Assembly (NCBI GenBank): GCA_003439945.1 | Contig: QVRM01006416.1 | Coordinates: 1,712,501-1,776,500, forward strand | DNA from: Dermanyssus gallinae | Lineage: Eukaryota > Arthropoda > Arachnida > Mesostigmata > Dermanyssidae | Direction of reading: 5' to 3' | DNA length: 64,000 nucleotides | Part shown: one piece after another, positions 9,936 through 21,302 of the stretch | Position numbering within the stretch: the stretch's first letter is position 1 | Layout of the letters: each line of letters opens with the position of its first letter | The notes under the pieces: generated by a model | The model's input: the letters and a program-made list of their open reading frames with translations, nothing else | What the model was told of the DNA's origin: nothing | The model's database searches: none | Program-made: the position numbers and the translations under genes

Positions 9936-11297
9936 ATGATCATGATTTGTGTAAGTTAGCACGCTGTTTGACTGTTCGATATTTAGGAGATAGGTTTTAA
10001 TTTACGTTTGATTGACCTCCGAGATGGAATGCCTAATAGCATTATGTACATTTACTCTGTATGTTGCTTCTCTTTCTTCCCACACGCGTATGTTCTGCCT
10101 TGATCTCTCTTAATTTGCTCCGTTTAAAGTGTTTGAAATAGTGTAAACCGTTCACAGGTTTTCGATGACTTGAATTTGTGAAAAATTGTTTTCCATATAT
10201 ATATTATATATTATATGAATATATGTAGGTGTATATATATATATATATATATTATATTATATACAGCTACATATATTCATATATACATATGAATGATTGA
10301 GCGATTGATCTATGGTTTGTTGGTGATTTTCGATTGTTGTGTGCGTGATTTAGCCAAACAAGCTCAAGTGTTAATAATGTAAAAAACTCTTTTGCTTAGA
10401 GAGTAAGAGAGGAGAGGTATTGCGAGAGACTCACGTGACAAGCGCTACTATCTCTAGCAGAGTTATGACCCCGTTTCGAATAAAGTAGACTATGTATTGT
10501 GTTCCGGTGGCGTGGTGGCTTAAGTCTGCGCCTCAGAACCGGAGGAAACACATAGGTGCGTGGGTTCGAGCCCCACCGTTGCCCCACATTTGTATTTATG
10601 GGGGTTGTCCGTCTATGAAGCAATGTGAAAAAAGTTCCGTGGACGTTACATCTTGGCTGAGGGTCAGCCCGAAAACTTTACTTAGACTGTGTATTGTACT
10701 GCATTGCATTGTGTGTGCCAACAGCGGTTGATTGTGCTGGCGGCCGGTTGCGGGCTTTCGCTGGTCGCCGCCGAGGGCTATCATGGTGGCCATGGTGGCA
10801 CGTCGTCGGTGCATCGGCACCAGGACGACCATGGCAACTACGAGTTCGGCTACGACATCAAGGACGGCTACGGTAACGTGAACGGGCGGCGTGAGAAGGG
10901 CTCGCCGCACGGCCACGTTGTGGGCTCGTACTACCTGGGCGAGGTGGACGGGCGACATCGGACCGTGCACTACGTGGCCGACAAGCACGGCTTCCGGGCC
11001 GAGATCAAGACCAACGAGCACGGCACGAAGAGCAGCCATCCGGCGGCCGCCCACTACCAATCGGCCAACGGCAAACACATCCCGTCCGGACACCATTACT
11101 ACGGCGGTGAGCCTTACGGACCTCACAAGCATCACCACCACAAGGGTCACGGCAAACATCATCATCACCTGTATCACCATCGCCCTCATCATGATTACGA
11201 CGGTCATCATCATCATCAGCATCATGATGATCACGGCAATGACCATCGTCCTGCGGGCCACGAATACGACGACTATCACCATGGAGGACCACTCTAA
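9936..11297 (+). CDS. Cuticle protein 1 (R&R chitin-binding, His-rich tail), two exons
   Basis: Structural protein of the exoskeleton, secreted and bound to chitin. Exon 1 is 9936-9950 (MIMIC, donor GTAAGT) and exon 2 is 10725-11297 (after ACAG); together they give 195 residues. The first exon is inferred: the phase-0 junction yields the signal peptide MIMICRLIVLAAGCGLSLVAA, and the same exon with a conserved promoter precedes genes 2 and 3. The Chitin_bind_4 domain spans residues about 44-106 (GNYEFGYDIKDGYG ... GSYYLGEVDGRHRTVHYVAD ... GF.AEI.TNE). The tail from about residue 120 is His-rich with acidic and Tyr residues and lacks the Gly-rich end of its paralogues. The 774-bp intron holds a SINE1 copy. 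A continuous frame from 10689 into exon 2 includes intron sequence and is not the true start. Confidence 0.85.
10504..10687 (+). mobile_element. SINE1 (tRNA-derived), copy A, in the intron of cuticle gene 1
   Basis: A tRNA-like head carries a pol III A box (TGGCTTAAGTC, about 10516) and B box (GGTTCGAGCCC, 10563-10573). A conserved body of about 100 bases follows (TTTGTATTTATGGGGGTTGTC ... CTTGGCTGAG), ending GAAAACTTTA. Three inverse copies lie at 31861, 35521 and 43588. The head lacks a complete cloverleaf, so it is a SINE and not a working tRNA gene. Confidence 0.75.
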
Positions 11298-13525
11298 TAT
11301 GGGTTGGATAAAGCGTGATGACTAAAGAACGCCTTGCACGACTATACTCTTTGTCTTCACTGTTATTGCGCTCGTGTTTTTTTTCGTCTCAGTTCTATTT
11401 AGGCACGTGCGTGCATACACGCAGAATCTGAGAAGGGACTAAGGTCACAATGGCTTGGGTGTTTCCCGACGTTCCAGACCTCGAGCACATGCGCTAACGT
11501 ACGATTGTTGTAGTGAATGTTCGAATGCCAGATATGAAGACGTGACACTTGCAAGCGCTGTTTGCAGGATGCTTCAGCGTGTTGCTAGCTGATTGTTACA
11601 CAAGTAAATATACGTTTGCCAGATATCGCCTTTTATCGTTCAAGTTGCTTGTCGATGACAAAAAGCAAACACGAGAATCTCAAAAGAAACGATCACTTGT
11701 AATTGTACGGCAAATGCGCCATATGAGTACCGCTACGTGATTTTCCATAGGGCAAGTAGTGCGTGGTGGCGATCATGTGCGGACAGCCAGTCGCTGATAC
11801 AGTTTGATCTGCCTGGCTTGCATTTGCCGTGAAGGTCAACCGAGTGGACGAGTGAAGCACTATATTGCGAGTGAAGCACTCGCAATGCAGGGCAGTATAC
11901 CGCATTGCAGAGCTATGCATGGTTAGAGGAGGGGATGTCGTCCTACGGTTTCGGCATGATCTTTTGGTTCTGAGGACTCCGACGACCACTGACGACCAGA
12001 CCTTTACCCTTTGAAGGGCAACGTGGTGCAGTTCATTTAGCTAACCAACGTGCTTTGCATGACAGCGGCAACCTTCGCAATTCGCAGGCAGGGCGACCCC
12101 TGCTAGGATGTAGCACTTATTTATGTTCAGTCGCATGACGTCTCCAGAACAGCGTGCAGGGATAGAGCAACGATAAAGTAAAACCCTTTGGCAGCCAGCC
12201 AAGACAATACATTTCAAAGCCCTTATAAGGTAAACGTAAATCTATATTTGGGAGTGCACTAGCTATCACCACAAAGTAAGCAATGACGAAAAAGGATTGG
12301 TTAGTGAGATGCTCTCTTCTATAGAGCACCCTTGCGGTTTGTGACCGTAGTTATCGTAGGCGTCGTTGCTAAAGCCACTGTAGTGTGGGACTTACAAGCC
12401 CAAAAAAACAGTCGACCTCTTTGCCTTTTGTCGGAGGTGCCCAAAGATCTGCCTTCTCGAGATGAGTTTACCTGGCCACTTTATGTTGCTATTAAGCTGC
12501 TCTACTTTAAGCTGTGGTCATTTTCACCTCAAAAACAAATCCTGCGAAGCTTTTTACTGTATACCAGGCTTCATGATCCTTGATGAATGCCTCTACAAGT
12601 GCTTGGCATCCGTTTTACCAATGCGATGTAGGTATCGGTAAAAGCAGCCACCGTGTCCTGTTAGAAGTTACGTGAGTGAATATGTAAAGCAAGCCGTGTT
12701 TAAAGCTGCACCGTATTTTTAGATCAGGGAGTATTGATTTTGTCGAGTATTCAGGGTGGTCTGGCTGGATTTCTTCTTATTGCTAGCTCCGTTTGTTTAG
12801 GGTATTGGTTCTGTTAATTAGTAGTCCCTCCGTCCAGGCGTTGATTTAGGGACGTTTTGTAGAAAGTTATTTTACCTTTAGACCCATGGAATCTCTCTAG
12901 AGAGGACGCATGGCTGCCGTGGAATCTTCCTGAAGATGTAAGAGTCTAAGTACTCCATCGTATGTTAAATTTCACAGGGCTTGTCCTAGTACGAACTCTT
13001 GGGACCCCGGCTGTTAGATAGACCTGCATTGTCCACGCCTTCGTAAGCAGATGCCCGGTCTTATTGGTACGATGCTACGATATGTCGTAAGTAGGGACGG
13101 CTTAAACAAATTGCACACGCCTTTATGTTTAAAAATTTGCTGGTAGCCCAGAAATCGTGCTGTTCTTCCAACAGCACCTACTTAAATTTTCTAGTTCTGT
13201 TACTAGTCGCCGTTGATAATGTGTTCAGCTGCTCTAAATAGGCAGGATTGCACACTTATAGGGCGGTATGCCGAAAACTTTTCTTGTGGTTTACCGATAA
13301 TCTGTATAAGGGTCAAACGTGTTCTTTTTCCCGGCCTTAGAAGAGTCTCCGCTGGTAAGCATTTTATCCATCATAAATAGATTATGCACTGTAGGTAAGG
13401 TAAGAACACACATACGCCGTTTTATTATAATTTTAACTTTAAAATTAAACCTGTATAGATGTATGCATGTGTTTTGCATTTGCGTTCCCAATGAGCTTAT
13501 TTATTTTTAAAGTTATTCGAATATA
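11298..13525. other. Intergenic downstream of cuticle gene 1, nothing recognised
   Basis: No motif-bearing frame. Unlike genes 2-4, the sequence after the stop does not match the shared cuticle 3' flank. Confidence 0.4.
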
Positions 13526-13529
13526 TGTT

Positions 13530-13625
13530 TGATTGGTTTATTGTTCGCTTGATATGTATACTTAAGTAAACATGTCACCTTTTCATATCAGGAGCGCTTA
13601 GAGCGGCAGCATATACATTACGTAC
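13530..13625 (+). repeat. Dispersed repeat D2, copy 1
   Basis: Matches the reverse complement of 48935-49045: TTATTGTTCGCTTG, then ATATCAGG.GCGCTTAGAGCGGCAGCATATA. The other copy carries AATAAA and an (ATCA)n tail, so this is probably the 3' end of a retroelement. Confidence 0.6.
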
Positions 13626-13799
13626 GCATCCGTGATATCAATGCATTCTTTAATACCTACAGAGTATTTGCCTTCCATTGGGACAACCTCTTCTTTGTTA
13701 TATCAATCTGGTTCTTTCTAACAATTGGTCCTAAAGCTAAAGCCTCCGACAGATTTCTATCTCTTCTTTCCCCCAATATTGTGCATTCTTTCAGTAAGT

Positions 13800-14483
13800 T
13801 ACATCGATTTCATCATTTTTGCCGATACCCTCGCGCTTGCCCATTGTTGATTATTGAACTGGCTGCCAACTCTGCTCTGCAGTCCCACTTCGTTTTGACT
13901 CTTAGTGCCGTTTTCGCTAGCAGTATCTGTTTAACCCATATTTTATTTGTGACATTTTAAATCTTAATACTAAACCTTAGCTCGTTTTGGACCCGTTTTA
14001 TACATTTTTAATTTTAGCATTATTCTTCTGTAATATCTCTTCCTCCTCAAAATAATCATTCCCTGTAGTCATTGTCACCCGATATGCTTATATTGACGTA
14101 GACAGTCGAATTCTCTCCCCTGTAATACAAGGCTCCTTTTTCCTCTAACCCCATTAAATACCTTAATAGTGCACTTTTTTCATTAAACACCGTGTTTAGT
14201 TCCTCTGCTGCTTTTCCACATGTATTCAACATTTGTTACACTTCGCTAGTGCGCCGTCCTAACACTACCAAATCGTCAGCAAACAGCAGCACTGGCAATT
14301 TTATATATACAGCTCTTTCCCCTATCTGCTATCCTAAGCCCGTGCTATTATTCATCACGCTATCTTCTTTAAAAATCATCGTTGACAACGGACATCTTTG
14401 GTTGAACCCCTTAGCGACTATAGACTCTCTGAGTTGTCCAGCTGCTATTTTTACAGGACTCATAAGAAAAAGATAGTCGAGTT
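13800..14483 (-). mobile_element. Outer non-LTR element, distal part (reverse transcriptase relic)
   Basis: On the minus strand the reverse transcriptase reads SPVKIAAGQLRESI, GFNQRCPLS, then PVLLFADDLVVLGRRT with the catalytic FADD box, then GKAAEELN.VFNEK. Stops and frameshifts are frequent. The upstream part of the same protein lies at 20200-21200, also on the minus strand and ending in the DAYDIVDRTKLY motif. The two halves flank the plus-strand elements at 14.5-20.2 kb, which therefore split it. Confidence 0.7.
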
Positions 14484-14484
14484 T

Positions 14485-16736
14485 AGTAGAACTGCAGCAC
14501 CCCAACAGGCCGCTGCCACTGCTAGCAGCATCTCACAACCGCTGCCTTCTCCGCGCGCTCCACTAGTAGAACCTTTCCTGCCAGCCAGCCGCTAGCGAGT
14601 GGAGAGCCGTCACCTAGCCAACACCTGCCGCCCTCTCCTCCCCTTCCTCTTCCCCGGTTACTTTCCAACGCCAAAGTGCTGCGCAGGGTTCCAAAGGTAA
14701 CGAGAATCCCTCTGCGCGGGCTCTTTTATCGTCTGCTCAACGATGTCCTAAAAAATAATGACGAAGTGAGCTGAAACGTGCTGCCCTCCACGTCGGAAAA
14801 GTATTTCCGAGAGGCCAGACTGGCCAGGCTGGTTTTCACTCGCGTAGAGACCGAGGGTCGAAACTAATGACAGATAAAGCCCGCGCTCAGATCGCTGTTC
14901 ACAAGCTCTCTATGGATTTCAATGTGCGGAACGTCAGAATTTTGTCTTTCACTGACACGATTGCGTCCGTAACGGAGAAGTCGATTAGTGAGATAATGGC
15001 AAATCACCATTGCCATTGGACGCACCCTGTCTGCTCGTACAATGGACGTGGTTCCACCCTTCCCCTATCAGCTTGCCAGCGGTCGGGTGCTCAAGCGAGG
15101 ATGTTGCCAAGGCACTTCGCACCTTTCCATCTGGTACGGAGGAAGGCCTCGACGGCCTCACGCCCGACCATCTAAAATGCCTTCTCCCTGCCAACGGAAA
15201 CCACAACGATGTGCTGGAAACACTTGCCAAGGTATGCGACATCATACGTGACGGGCAAGTTCCGGAGGCTGTGAGCAACGTCATATGTTGCGGGTCGCTC
15301 ATTGCCCTGAAAAATAAAGCCGGGAAATACTGACCATAGCCATTCGCTGCACTCTGCGTAGATTGGCCACAGAAACCTGCTTTCTCAGGTCAATGTGAAT
15401 AACTACCTGCAGCTACGGCAGATGGAGTACGCCACTGATAATGGGGCGGAAATAGTTGTTCACACAGCTCGCATATTTCTTGAAAACAACGAGAAATATT
15501 GCCCTTTATGATTCGATTTCAAGAATACTTTTAAATTAATTAAGCGAGGGCACTTCTTGACAGAGGTTTTCAAGCACGCCCTGACCTTTTACACAATGAT
15601 GCACCAGGCGTATAGCAGGCCGACTTCTCTGATGTTCGGTGAAGTTTAAATCACGTCATCAGCAGATTGCCAACAGGGGTACGTAGCGGCTCCTACCCTC
15701 TTGCGTTTAGCCTGCTTTGCCATTATTATGTCAAGCAGGTGACATCTAAGGTCTCTCTGTTCTACCTCGGTAATAGGATCCAACTTGGCAACGATTCTTC
15801 AATGTTACCCAGAGACATCAAGGATCATAGAGCGTTCGAGCACTGGAGCGGCTAAACCTCCCTAAATGCGAGCTACTCCTACAGGGTTTCGAAGACGTAG
15901 AGAGACAGCAAATGATCCCAGAATTCAACAGCAAGCTGCTGGGCATCCTTGTAAAGAACTGGTGTGAACTGGACCTGCTGGGTACGGCGGTGTTCTCGTG
16001 ATGGCCTTGGCCCGGTATTAACCGAGAAGGGAGAACAATTCTTCCAGCTCTACCAGCGGCTAGGCCATGTCGGGCAATATCAAGCCTACTTCCTGCTCCG
16101 GCACGCAATGGGAGCGCAGAAAGTCTTGAGCGTGCTACAAACTTCACCTTCCTTCTTTCTGCCGTCAGAAAGTTTGGACCTCGACGTAAGTGAAGGTGAG
16201 AAGAGCCTTGAAAAACATCCTTGACCTGACGCTCGAGGATAAGGCATGGTCGCAGGCAAGCCTAGCGATCCGGCTGGGTGGAATGGACATTCGCTCGGCC
16301 ACGGACCTTGCCTTGCCCGCCTCCCTTGCCTCGTCACATAGCTGCGCCCCCGCAGTGGCCACTACTGCCGGCGGACTCATCAGCCACCAATAAGGCGCCG
16401 TTCGGATCTGGAACGCGCGTCAGTTTAAAGAACAGGCCACTAAGCAGTAGGGGTAGGACGAGATTGCCACTCATTCTACCCACCTAACTTTCTGTCGGCC
16501 TGTGAGTTAGATGTAGACAATATTAGACTAAAAGCGGTCTCATCCGACGCCACCCTCTCTCGAGTCATCTGGCGTTTGGGGCAAGGATGCATTCAAACTG
16601 ACAAAAGAGCCCTTTGAGGCCACAGCGAAGCCAAAATTGACCACGTTCCTCCAATAGAGTCTCTCATTATAACTACAGCAAGGCAACACCAAGATAATGT
16701 TGACTGGTCACCGACACTCGAGCAATAATAATAATA
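14485..16736 (+). mobile_element. Degraded non-LTR element inserted in the outer element, (AAT)n tail
   Basis: Reverse transcriptase pieces appear in order: a pre-RT region (NDVLKNNDEVS, about 14725), the fingers (FPSGTEEGLDGLTPDHLKCLL ... GSLIALKNKAGKY, 15135-15330), LRQMEYATDNGAEIVVHTARIFLENN (about 15415), MMHQAYS.PTSLMFGE, and the thumb (WSQASLAIRLGGMDIRSATD, 16247-16305). Many stops and shifts make it a fossil. The C-terminal region ends near 16600, and the element ends in AATAATAATAAT at about 16725. Fragments of the same C-terminus occur at 24395-24600 and, on the minus strand, at 55547-55795. The clade is not assigned and the 5' border is approximate. Confidence 0.7.
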
Positions 16737-16751
16737 TAAGCAGTACTGTAT

Positions 16752-17698
16752 ATGTTATATCTTTTAAAACGCTCGCTATCGGAGTTAGCGAAAGTTAAAG
16801 TCTCATCAAGAATAAGCGGAACACGATCCACAATAAAGGGCAAGATCACCGGGGTTCATTCCTCAATCTCGGAATCGGCGATATTATCTCTGGCAACAGC
16901 TTTCCGGCTGAGGTGCGTCTGGGGCTTAAGCGACACGGAGTGGTACTATATCATGAACCCTCGCAGTGCTATAGGTGTTATAGTCTAGACCACTTCGCCG
17001 CTAACTGTAAAGCCCCAAGGCCCAAATGTCGAAAATGCGGCTCTATAGAGCACCTCAGAAAAGACTGCAACGCTCAGGCCCGCTGTTGTTTGTGCAACGG
17101 GGACCATGAGGCTACGTGGGGAGCATGCCCGCAAAGGCTGCTGCGAGTAGAACAACTAAAAAGGGCCTCACGAAGCATAGCACAGAAGCAGCACGATGCC
17201 CTGTCGGTTCCAGTATGTTTACCAGTATCCAAAGTGCAAGCATCTGAAAACTTTACAAAACGAAGTTGGTCCTCTGTCGTAAAGAATGGGGTAAGAGAAG
17301 TGAACCATGGAATTAATATTCCTACCACCACGACCCACGTAGAGGACGCTGACCGTATCAACCTAAAGACAGCAGCCCCCCCACAACAGCCAAACCTATT
17401 GGCACAGCCATCAACAGACAGTATCGTTGAAGAAGTACTCCGCAGGCTGTCTCCAATCATACAAGACACCATAACGACGGTTATCTCAAAGGTTGTAGAA
17501 AATGTACTGCCTGTAGTCATGCGCGCAGTAAGCGGGGCAATGGCACAGCCTCAACAGAGCCCAGTGGACGCATTCTCGCTGGCTGAGACGATCCAGCTAG
17601 CACTCCGTGGCAATGTAAAAGAAACTGCGGCACTTCTAACAAATACAAGTGATGGCAATAAAAACAGCATCACGGCCCGTGGAGCAAAGACTCGGTGA
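16752..17698 (+). pseudogene. gag-like ORF1 with three CCHC zinc knuckles, frameshifted
   Basis: Nucleic-acid-binding protein of the retrotransposon. An N-terminal piece (16752-16988) and the main frame (16913-17698, 261 codons) are in different frames, so a small deletion or shift separates them. The main frame holds three knuckles in tandem: CYRCYSLDHFAANC, CRKCGSIEHLRKDC and CCLCNGDHEATWGACP. A Pro/Gln-rich linker and a predicted helical region (SIVEEVLRRLSPIIQDTIT) follow. It would coat the element's RNA and escort it for reverse transcription. Confidence 0.75.
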
Positions 17699-18103
17699 CG
17701 CTCGGGAGAGACTGGGCCCAATAATCAGAATATGAACACGAGTGCACCGAATACAAGCATTTGGACTCCACAAGAGAACGTAAGAAACAATATCCTCTCC
17801 TGCAATCAAGAAAAGCTTACACCGGTTATTAAAGTAGTGATGTAGAACTGCGAAGGGCATGGCGTATTAGATCTGTTAGGCATGGAGGCACTTCGAGGAG
17901 TGGATATTCTAATATTGGGCGCTTAAACCTTTCTCTTTGGGGGGCTTCTACGGATATCACGCACTAGCACATAAAGGTGAGGGACGGGGCAGGCCAAGTG
18001 GGGGGGTTTCAGTATTCACGAGAGCAGAAATTGGAGAGATGACAATAAGACTAATAGCCGAAAACTTAGTAGCAATAGCGTCGAGGGAGTTTGAAATCGT
18101 AAA

Positions 18104-19745
18104 TTGACGAATCTGATAAAAGGTGCACTGGTTCCTCGCCAAGAACGAAAAGGAAGGCCCTGGTTCAACGATCGGTGTAGAGCAGCGAAAGATGCCAACA
18201 GACTAACTAGAGAATATGTGAAGATGTTTCCTGTATTAAGGCCGTTCGCAAGTATGGTAAAGAAAATGACACAAAAGGCATATAAGGAAGAGAAACAAAA
18301 TTTTTGGGAAAGTCAGGAGTGGGCGCTGTTGCAAGAAGCAGAGAAACAACCGCACAAGTGGCTAAAACAAAAAAGAAAACGACAGTGCCCAGTGGAGACT
18401 GGGCGATTAATTAAGCACTTTGCTAGTCTGCTGCAGGGAGCCGATACTACCCCAAAGGAAATAACATTATTCAACGGGCCTTAGGACGAGGAAACAGAAC
18501 TCGCACGGGAATGGGTAATTCGACCAGTCACAATCGAAGACATTGTCAGGGCAATTGAAAGGGCGCCTAGAGGCAAAGCTGCCGGGAACGATATGATACG
18601 GAACGAGCATTTGAAGCAAACGCTGGCACTCGCACTATGCTGGAAAGCTTTATTTGACGAGTGCCTAAAATCCGGGGAAGTACCAAACGCGTGGAAGGAG
18701 GATACCTTGATTGTCGTACCAAAAGGAAAAGGCATAGAAACTGAGCCGGAATCTTGGAGGGGCATAACACTTAAAAGTTGCCCCTATATATAGACTAGAG
18801 CATTACCTCGAAACCAGAAACGCAATACCAGAAGGACAACATGGGTTCAGAAGGTCGAAGTCGACCCATACGGCCCTGCGCCAGTTGCTGGCAGAAATTT
18901 GGGAAACTCTATCGGAACCTAGAAGACCGTTATACGCAATATTTATAGATCTTAATGCTGCCTTTGATTTAGCGCCACGAAGTAGGATTATAGAAAAGTT
19001 AGCCTTGGAGGGAGTTCCGTATCGCTTACTAAAACTTTTAAGTAACATTCTTGGGGAGACTACAGTATACATCGACAACGGTATAGGGATTGTGGGAAGA
19101 GTAAAGCAAACTACAGGCGTGGCCCAAGGAGACGGACTTAGCCCGTTGCTTTTTTCGGTACTATTGGGAGGGCTACCTAACCGGGTGAGGCAGGGGTGGA
19201 CCCGAGAGTGGGCAAATACATTAATGTATGCAAATGACATTGCGATCTATGGCAGGTGTTTATTTAAAGTTAAGCAGGGACTAGAACGGCTAATCGATTA
19301 TATGGACGAGATGAAACTTAGTATTAACTGGCAAAAGACAGTAGCAGTAAAATTTCGAAGAGGAGGTCGATTGGCAAAAGACGATGTTCTTCGAGCCAGG
19401 GGTAATACAATAAATTTGGTAAATAAATTTACCTATTTAGGGGTCACTATAACGTCAAATGGTAGCAGTTTTCGAAAACATATTGAAAGCAGAGTAGGAA
19501 AAGCAATTAGAGCGGCAACAGCAATTAAAAACCCGCAAATGTTGTCAATACATACCGCGTCCGCCCTTTTCAAGATTAAAATAGAACCAATAGCAACATT
19601 TGGTGTATCACTTATATGGGATAAATTAGGAGAAGCAGATCTACAGTTACTAGACAGAGTTCGATTTTTCTTCATGAAGCGGGTTTTGGGGTTAGCTAAC
19701 TCTTGTAGGAATAGAATAGTTCATATATTAGAAGGGGGGCTCTAA
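18104..19745 (+). pseudogene. Reverse transcriptase of the (AAT)n-tailed element, broken
   Basis: The pre-RT linker (18104-18484, ending at a stop) continues into the fingers: APRGKAAGNDMIRNEHLK and EDTLIVVPKGKGIE..PESWRGITL (18565-18775). After another break the palm is open from 18885 to 19745: AIFIDLNAAFD, GVAQGDGLSPLLFS, then MYANDIAIYG, where the family has YADD. The catalytic Asp-Asp pair is thus altered to Asn-Asp. KFTYLGVTI and the thumb follow. At least two stops plus the YAND change indicate an inactive copy. Confidence 0.8.
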
Positions 19746-20077
19746 TGACACAGGAATTACAAGTAAAATGGGGTTTACCTAAGACGACGGCCTTCGTGGC
19801 CTACACTATAAAGTGGAGGGAAAAATTAAAGGATATAGACATAGGAATATACACGACGATAGCGATGAGGAGTACAACCTGGCTAGCAGCCGGATATAAG
19901 AATAGGCATCTCACTACGGCATTTGCAGCCCACGGGTTCCATCGCGTATTATGCAGTACACAAGAATTCCACAATCCTCAGGAGTGTTGTAGGTGCGCGA
20001 GATGCTTAGGCCATTGTGATAGATACCACGCCGCAGCATGTCCAGCAGTGCAATCAATAGCTGAACTCGCAAGATGA
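19745..20077 (+). pseudogene. C-terminal zinc-knuckle region of the same RT protein
   Basis: This follows the preceding frame after a stop and carries AFAAHGFHRVLCSTQEFHNP followed by CCRCARCLGHCDRYHAAAC, the cysteine/histidine cluster at the end of this ORF2 family. A related cluster lies on the minus strand at 47892-48128. Confidence 0.7.
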
Positions 20078-20195
20078 TGGAAGATCCGGTGACACAGGAA
20101 AACCACTGATTCAGATCGATGTACTTATTTAAAATTTACCCAACCTGGGTGTTAATAAACCATAATAATAATAATAATAATAATATATCTTTCAA

Positions 20196-21200
20196 AACAT
20201 CCCTCTAGCACAATTTAATACAACTTTGTTCTGTCCACTATATCATATGCGTCTTAAGATCTAAAAACCCTGCCGCAGACTCTGAACACCCTGCCAAAAT
20301 CCGCATTGCCATTCTTCTATTTTCCCATTTTTATCTGGACTATTCTGTACTCGACTCATAAATACTTGCATAAATACTCGATACGTTATAAGTGTAATTG
20401 CGATTAGGCGCCAGTTTTGTAAAGTGTTTTTATCCATCTTCTCCTTGGGAAGAAAAACAACTCTTCTCTTACGCCAACCCTCCGGAATTAGCCGCCATCT
20501 TTCACCTTGCGCCATCCCTCTGCCCCATCTAAATATATAATTGATTTTTTTCGTTAGATAATACACATACACCTTTCGCAACGCCTCGATAATTTCTACC
20601 AAAATGATGATCTCATCTGCTGTGTCGTAGTCTCCGCGCCAGTTCTTGACCTTTGTACACTGTTTAGGCCAGTCGTGAAAAATAGTGTTTGTAAGGCAGC
20701 GTTCATTTCCTCTATTGTGTATGCTCTATCCTGCTCCTTCTTTGTCACCTTTGTTTTTTTCCACACTGTTGTGCTTATTGTTTCTTGGATCCCACACTGG
20801 TTTGCTTGCTGTTTCTTGGGAGCCCTCAAAGTCCCATTAAAATAGTTTCCATCTGCTTTTTCAATTGCATCTCGTATTAACATTTGAGCTCTATACTTGG
20901 CTTCCTTGTAATTGGTCTAATACTCTTCTGCCTTGTCTGCGTCCCTTCACATTATTCTTCTATGCTTCCTACTCCACCTTTTTTGCTCCCATATTGCCAT
21001 GGTTTTTTAATCACTCCACCACCCGCGCTCCCATCCCCGTTGAACTGCCTTCCCTATTTTACAGCACATGTCATATACTTTCTTCATGTTCCTATGTATT
21101 ACCATTCCCTTATCTTGATATTCTCCTATTACCTTATATACTCTTTTAAATAGATGATCGTCTTTTTTTCCGTGTTGTTTGGCGCTCCATCATAACTGCC
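20196..21200 (-). mobile_element. Outer non-LTR element, proximal part (RT relic)
   Basis: The minus strand reads a pre-RT region (AYTIEEMNAALQTLFF), then W..GRGMAQGERWRLIPEGWRKRRVVFLPKEKMDKNTLQNWRLI (about 20400-20540), QCGFWQGVQSLRQGF, and DAYDIVDRTKLY across a stop, ending LEGCFER at 20196. There the plus-strand (AAT)n tail begins. The next part of the protein is at 13800-14483. Confidence 0.7.
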
Positions 21201-21260
21201 CATATTGTTATTTCCAGGTGTATCTTTATAATCACCAGATGATTTATTTTGGCATTAATA

Positions 21261-21262
<2 letters not shown>

Positions 21263-21302
<40 letters not shown>
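21263..21302. repeat. (TA)n microsatellite
   Basis: Pure TA run of about 40 bp. Confidence 0.95.

Larger units (their letters stand above)
16737..20195 (+). mobile_element. Non-LTR retrotransposon with gag and RT, 3' (AAT)n tail
   Basis: A nearly complete but defective two-ORF element: ORF1 (gag) at 16752-17698, a shortened endonuclease remnant at about 17845-18100 (CEGHGVLDLLG ... GGVSVFTRAEIG read across shifts), RT at 18104-19745, and a C-terminal zinc-knuckle frame at 19745-20077. The 3' UTR ends AACCTGGGTGTTAATAAACC followed by (AAT)n at about 20162-20186. It abuts the preceding element and interrupts the minus-strand RT that resumes at 20196. Confidence 0.8.

Noticed and set aside
10504..10590. 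Possible functional tRNA gene
   Set aside because: A and B boxes are present but acceptor and anticodon stems do not fold properly, and the sequence is repeated with a SINE body.
10689..10724. Upstream Met start of the long cuticle 1 frame
   Set aside because: The 12 codons before the splice acceptor are intron; the leader is coded by the exon at 9936.
10596..11282. Long antisense frames across the cuticle genes (also 33830-34369, 40514-41248, 50806-51375)
   Set aside because: They are mirror images of His/Gly-rich coding sequence (CAT/CAC read as ATG/GTG) and give Met/Val-rich nonsense; the sense strand has the domain, leader and promoter.
20865..21153. Hydrophobic plus-strand frames of 89-94 codons
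   Set aside because: Shadow of the minus-strand retroelement pre-RT region.
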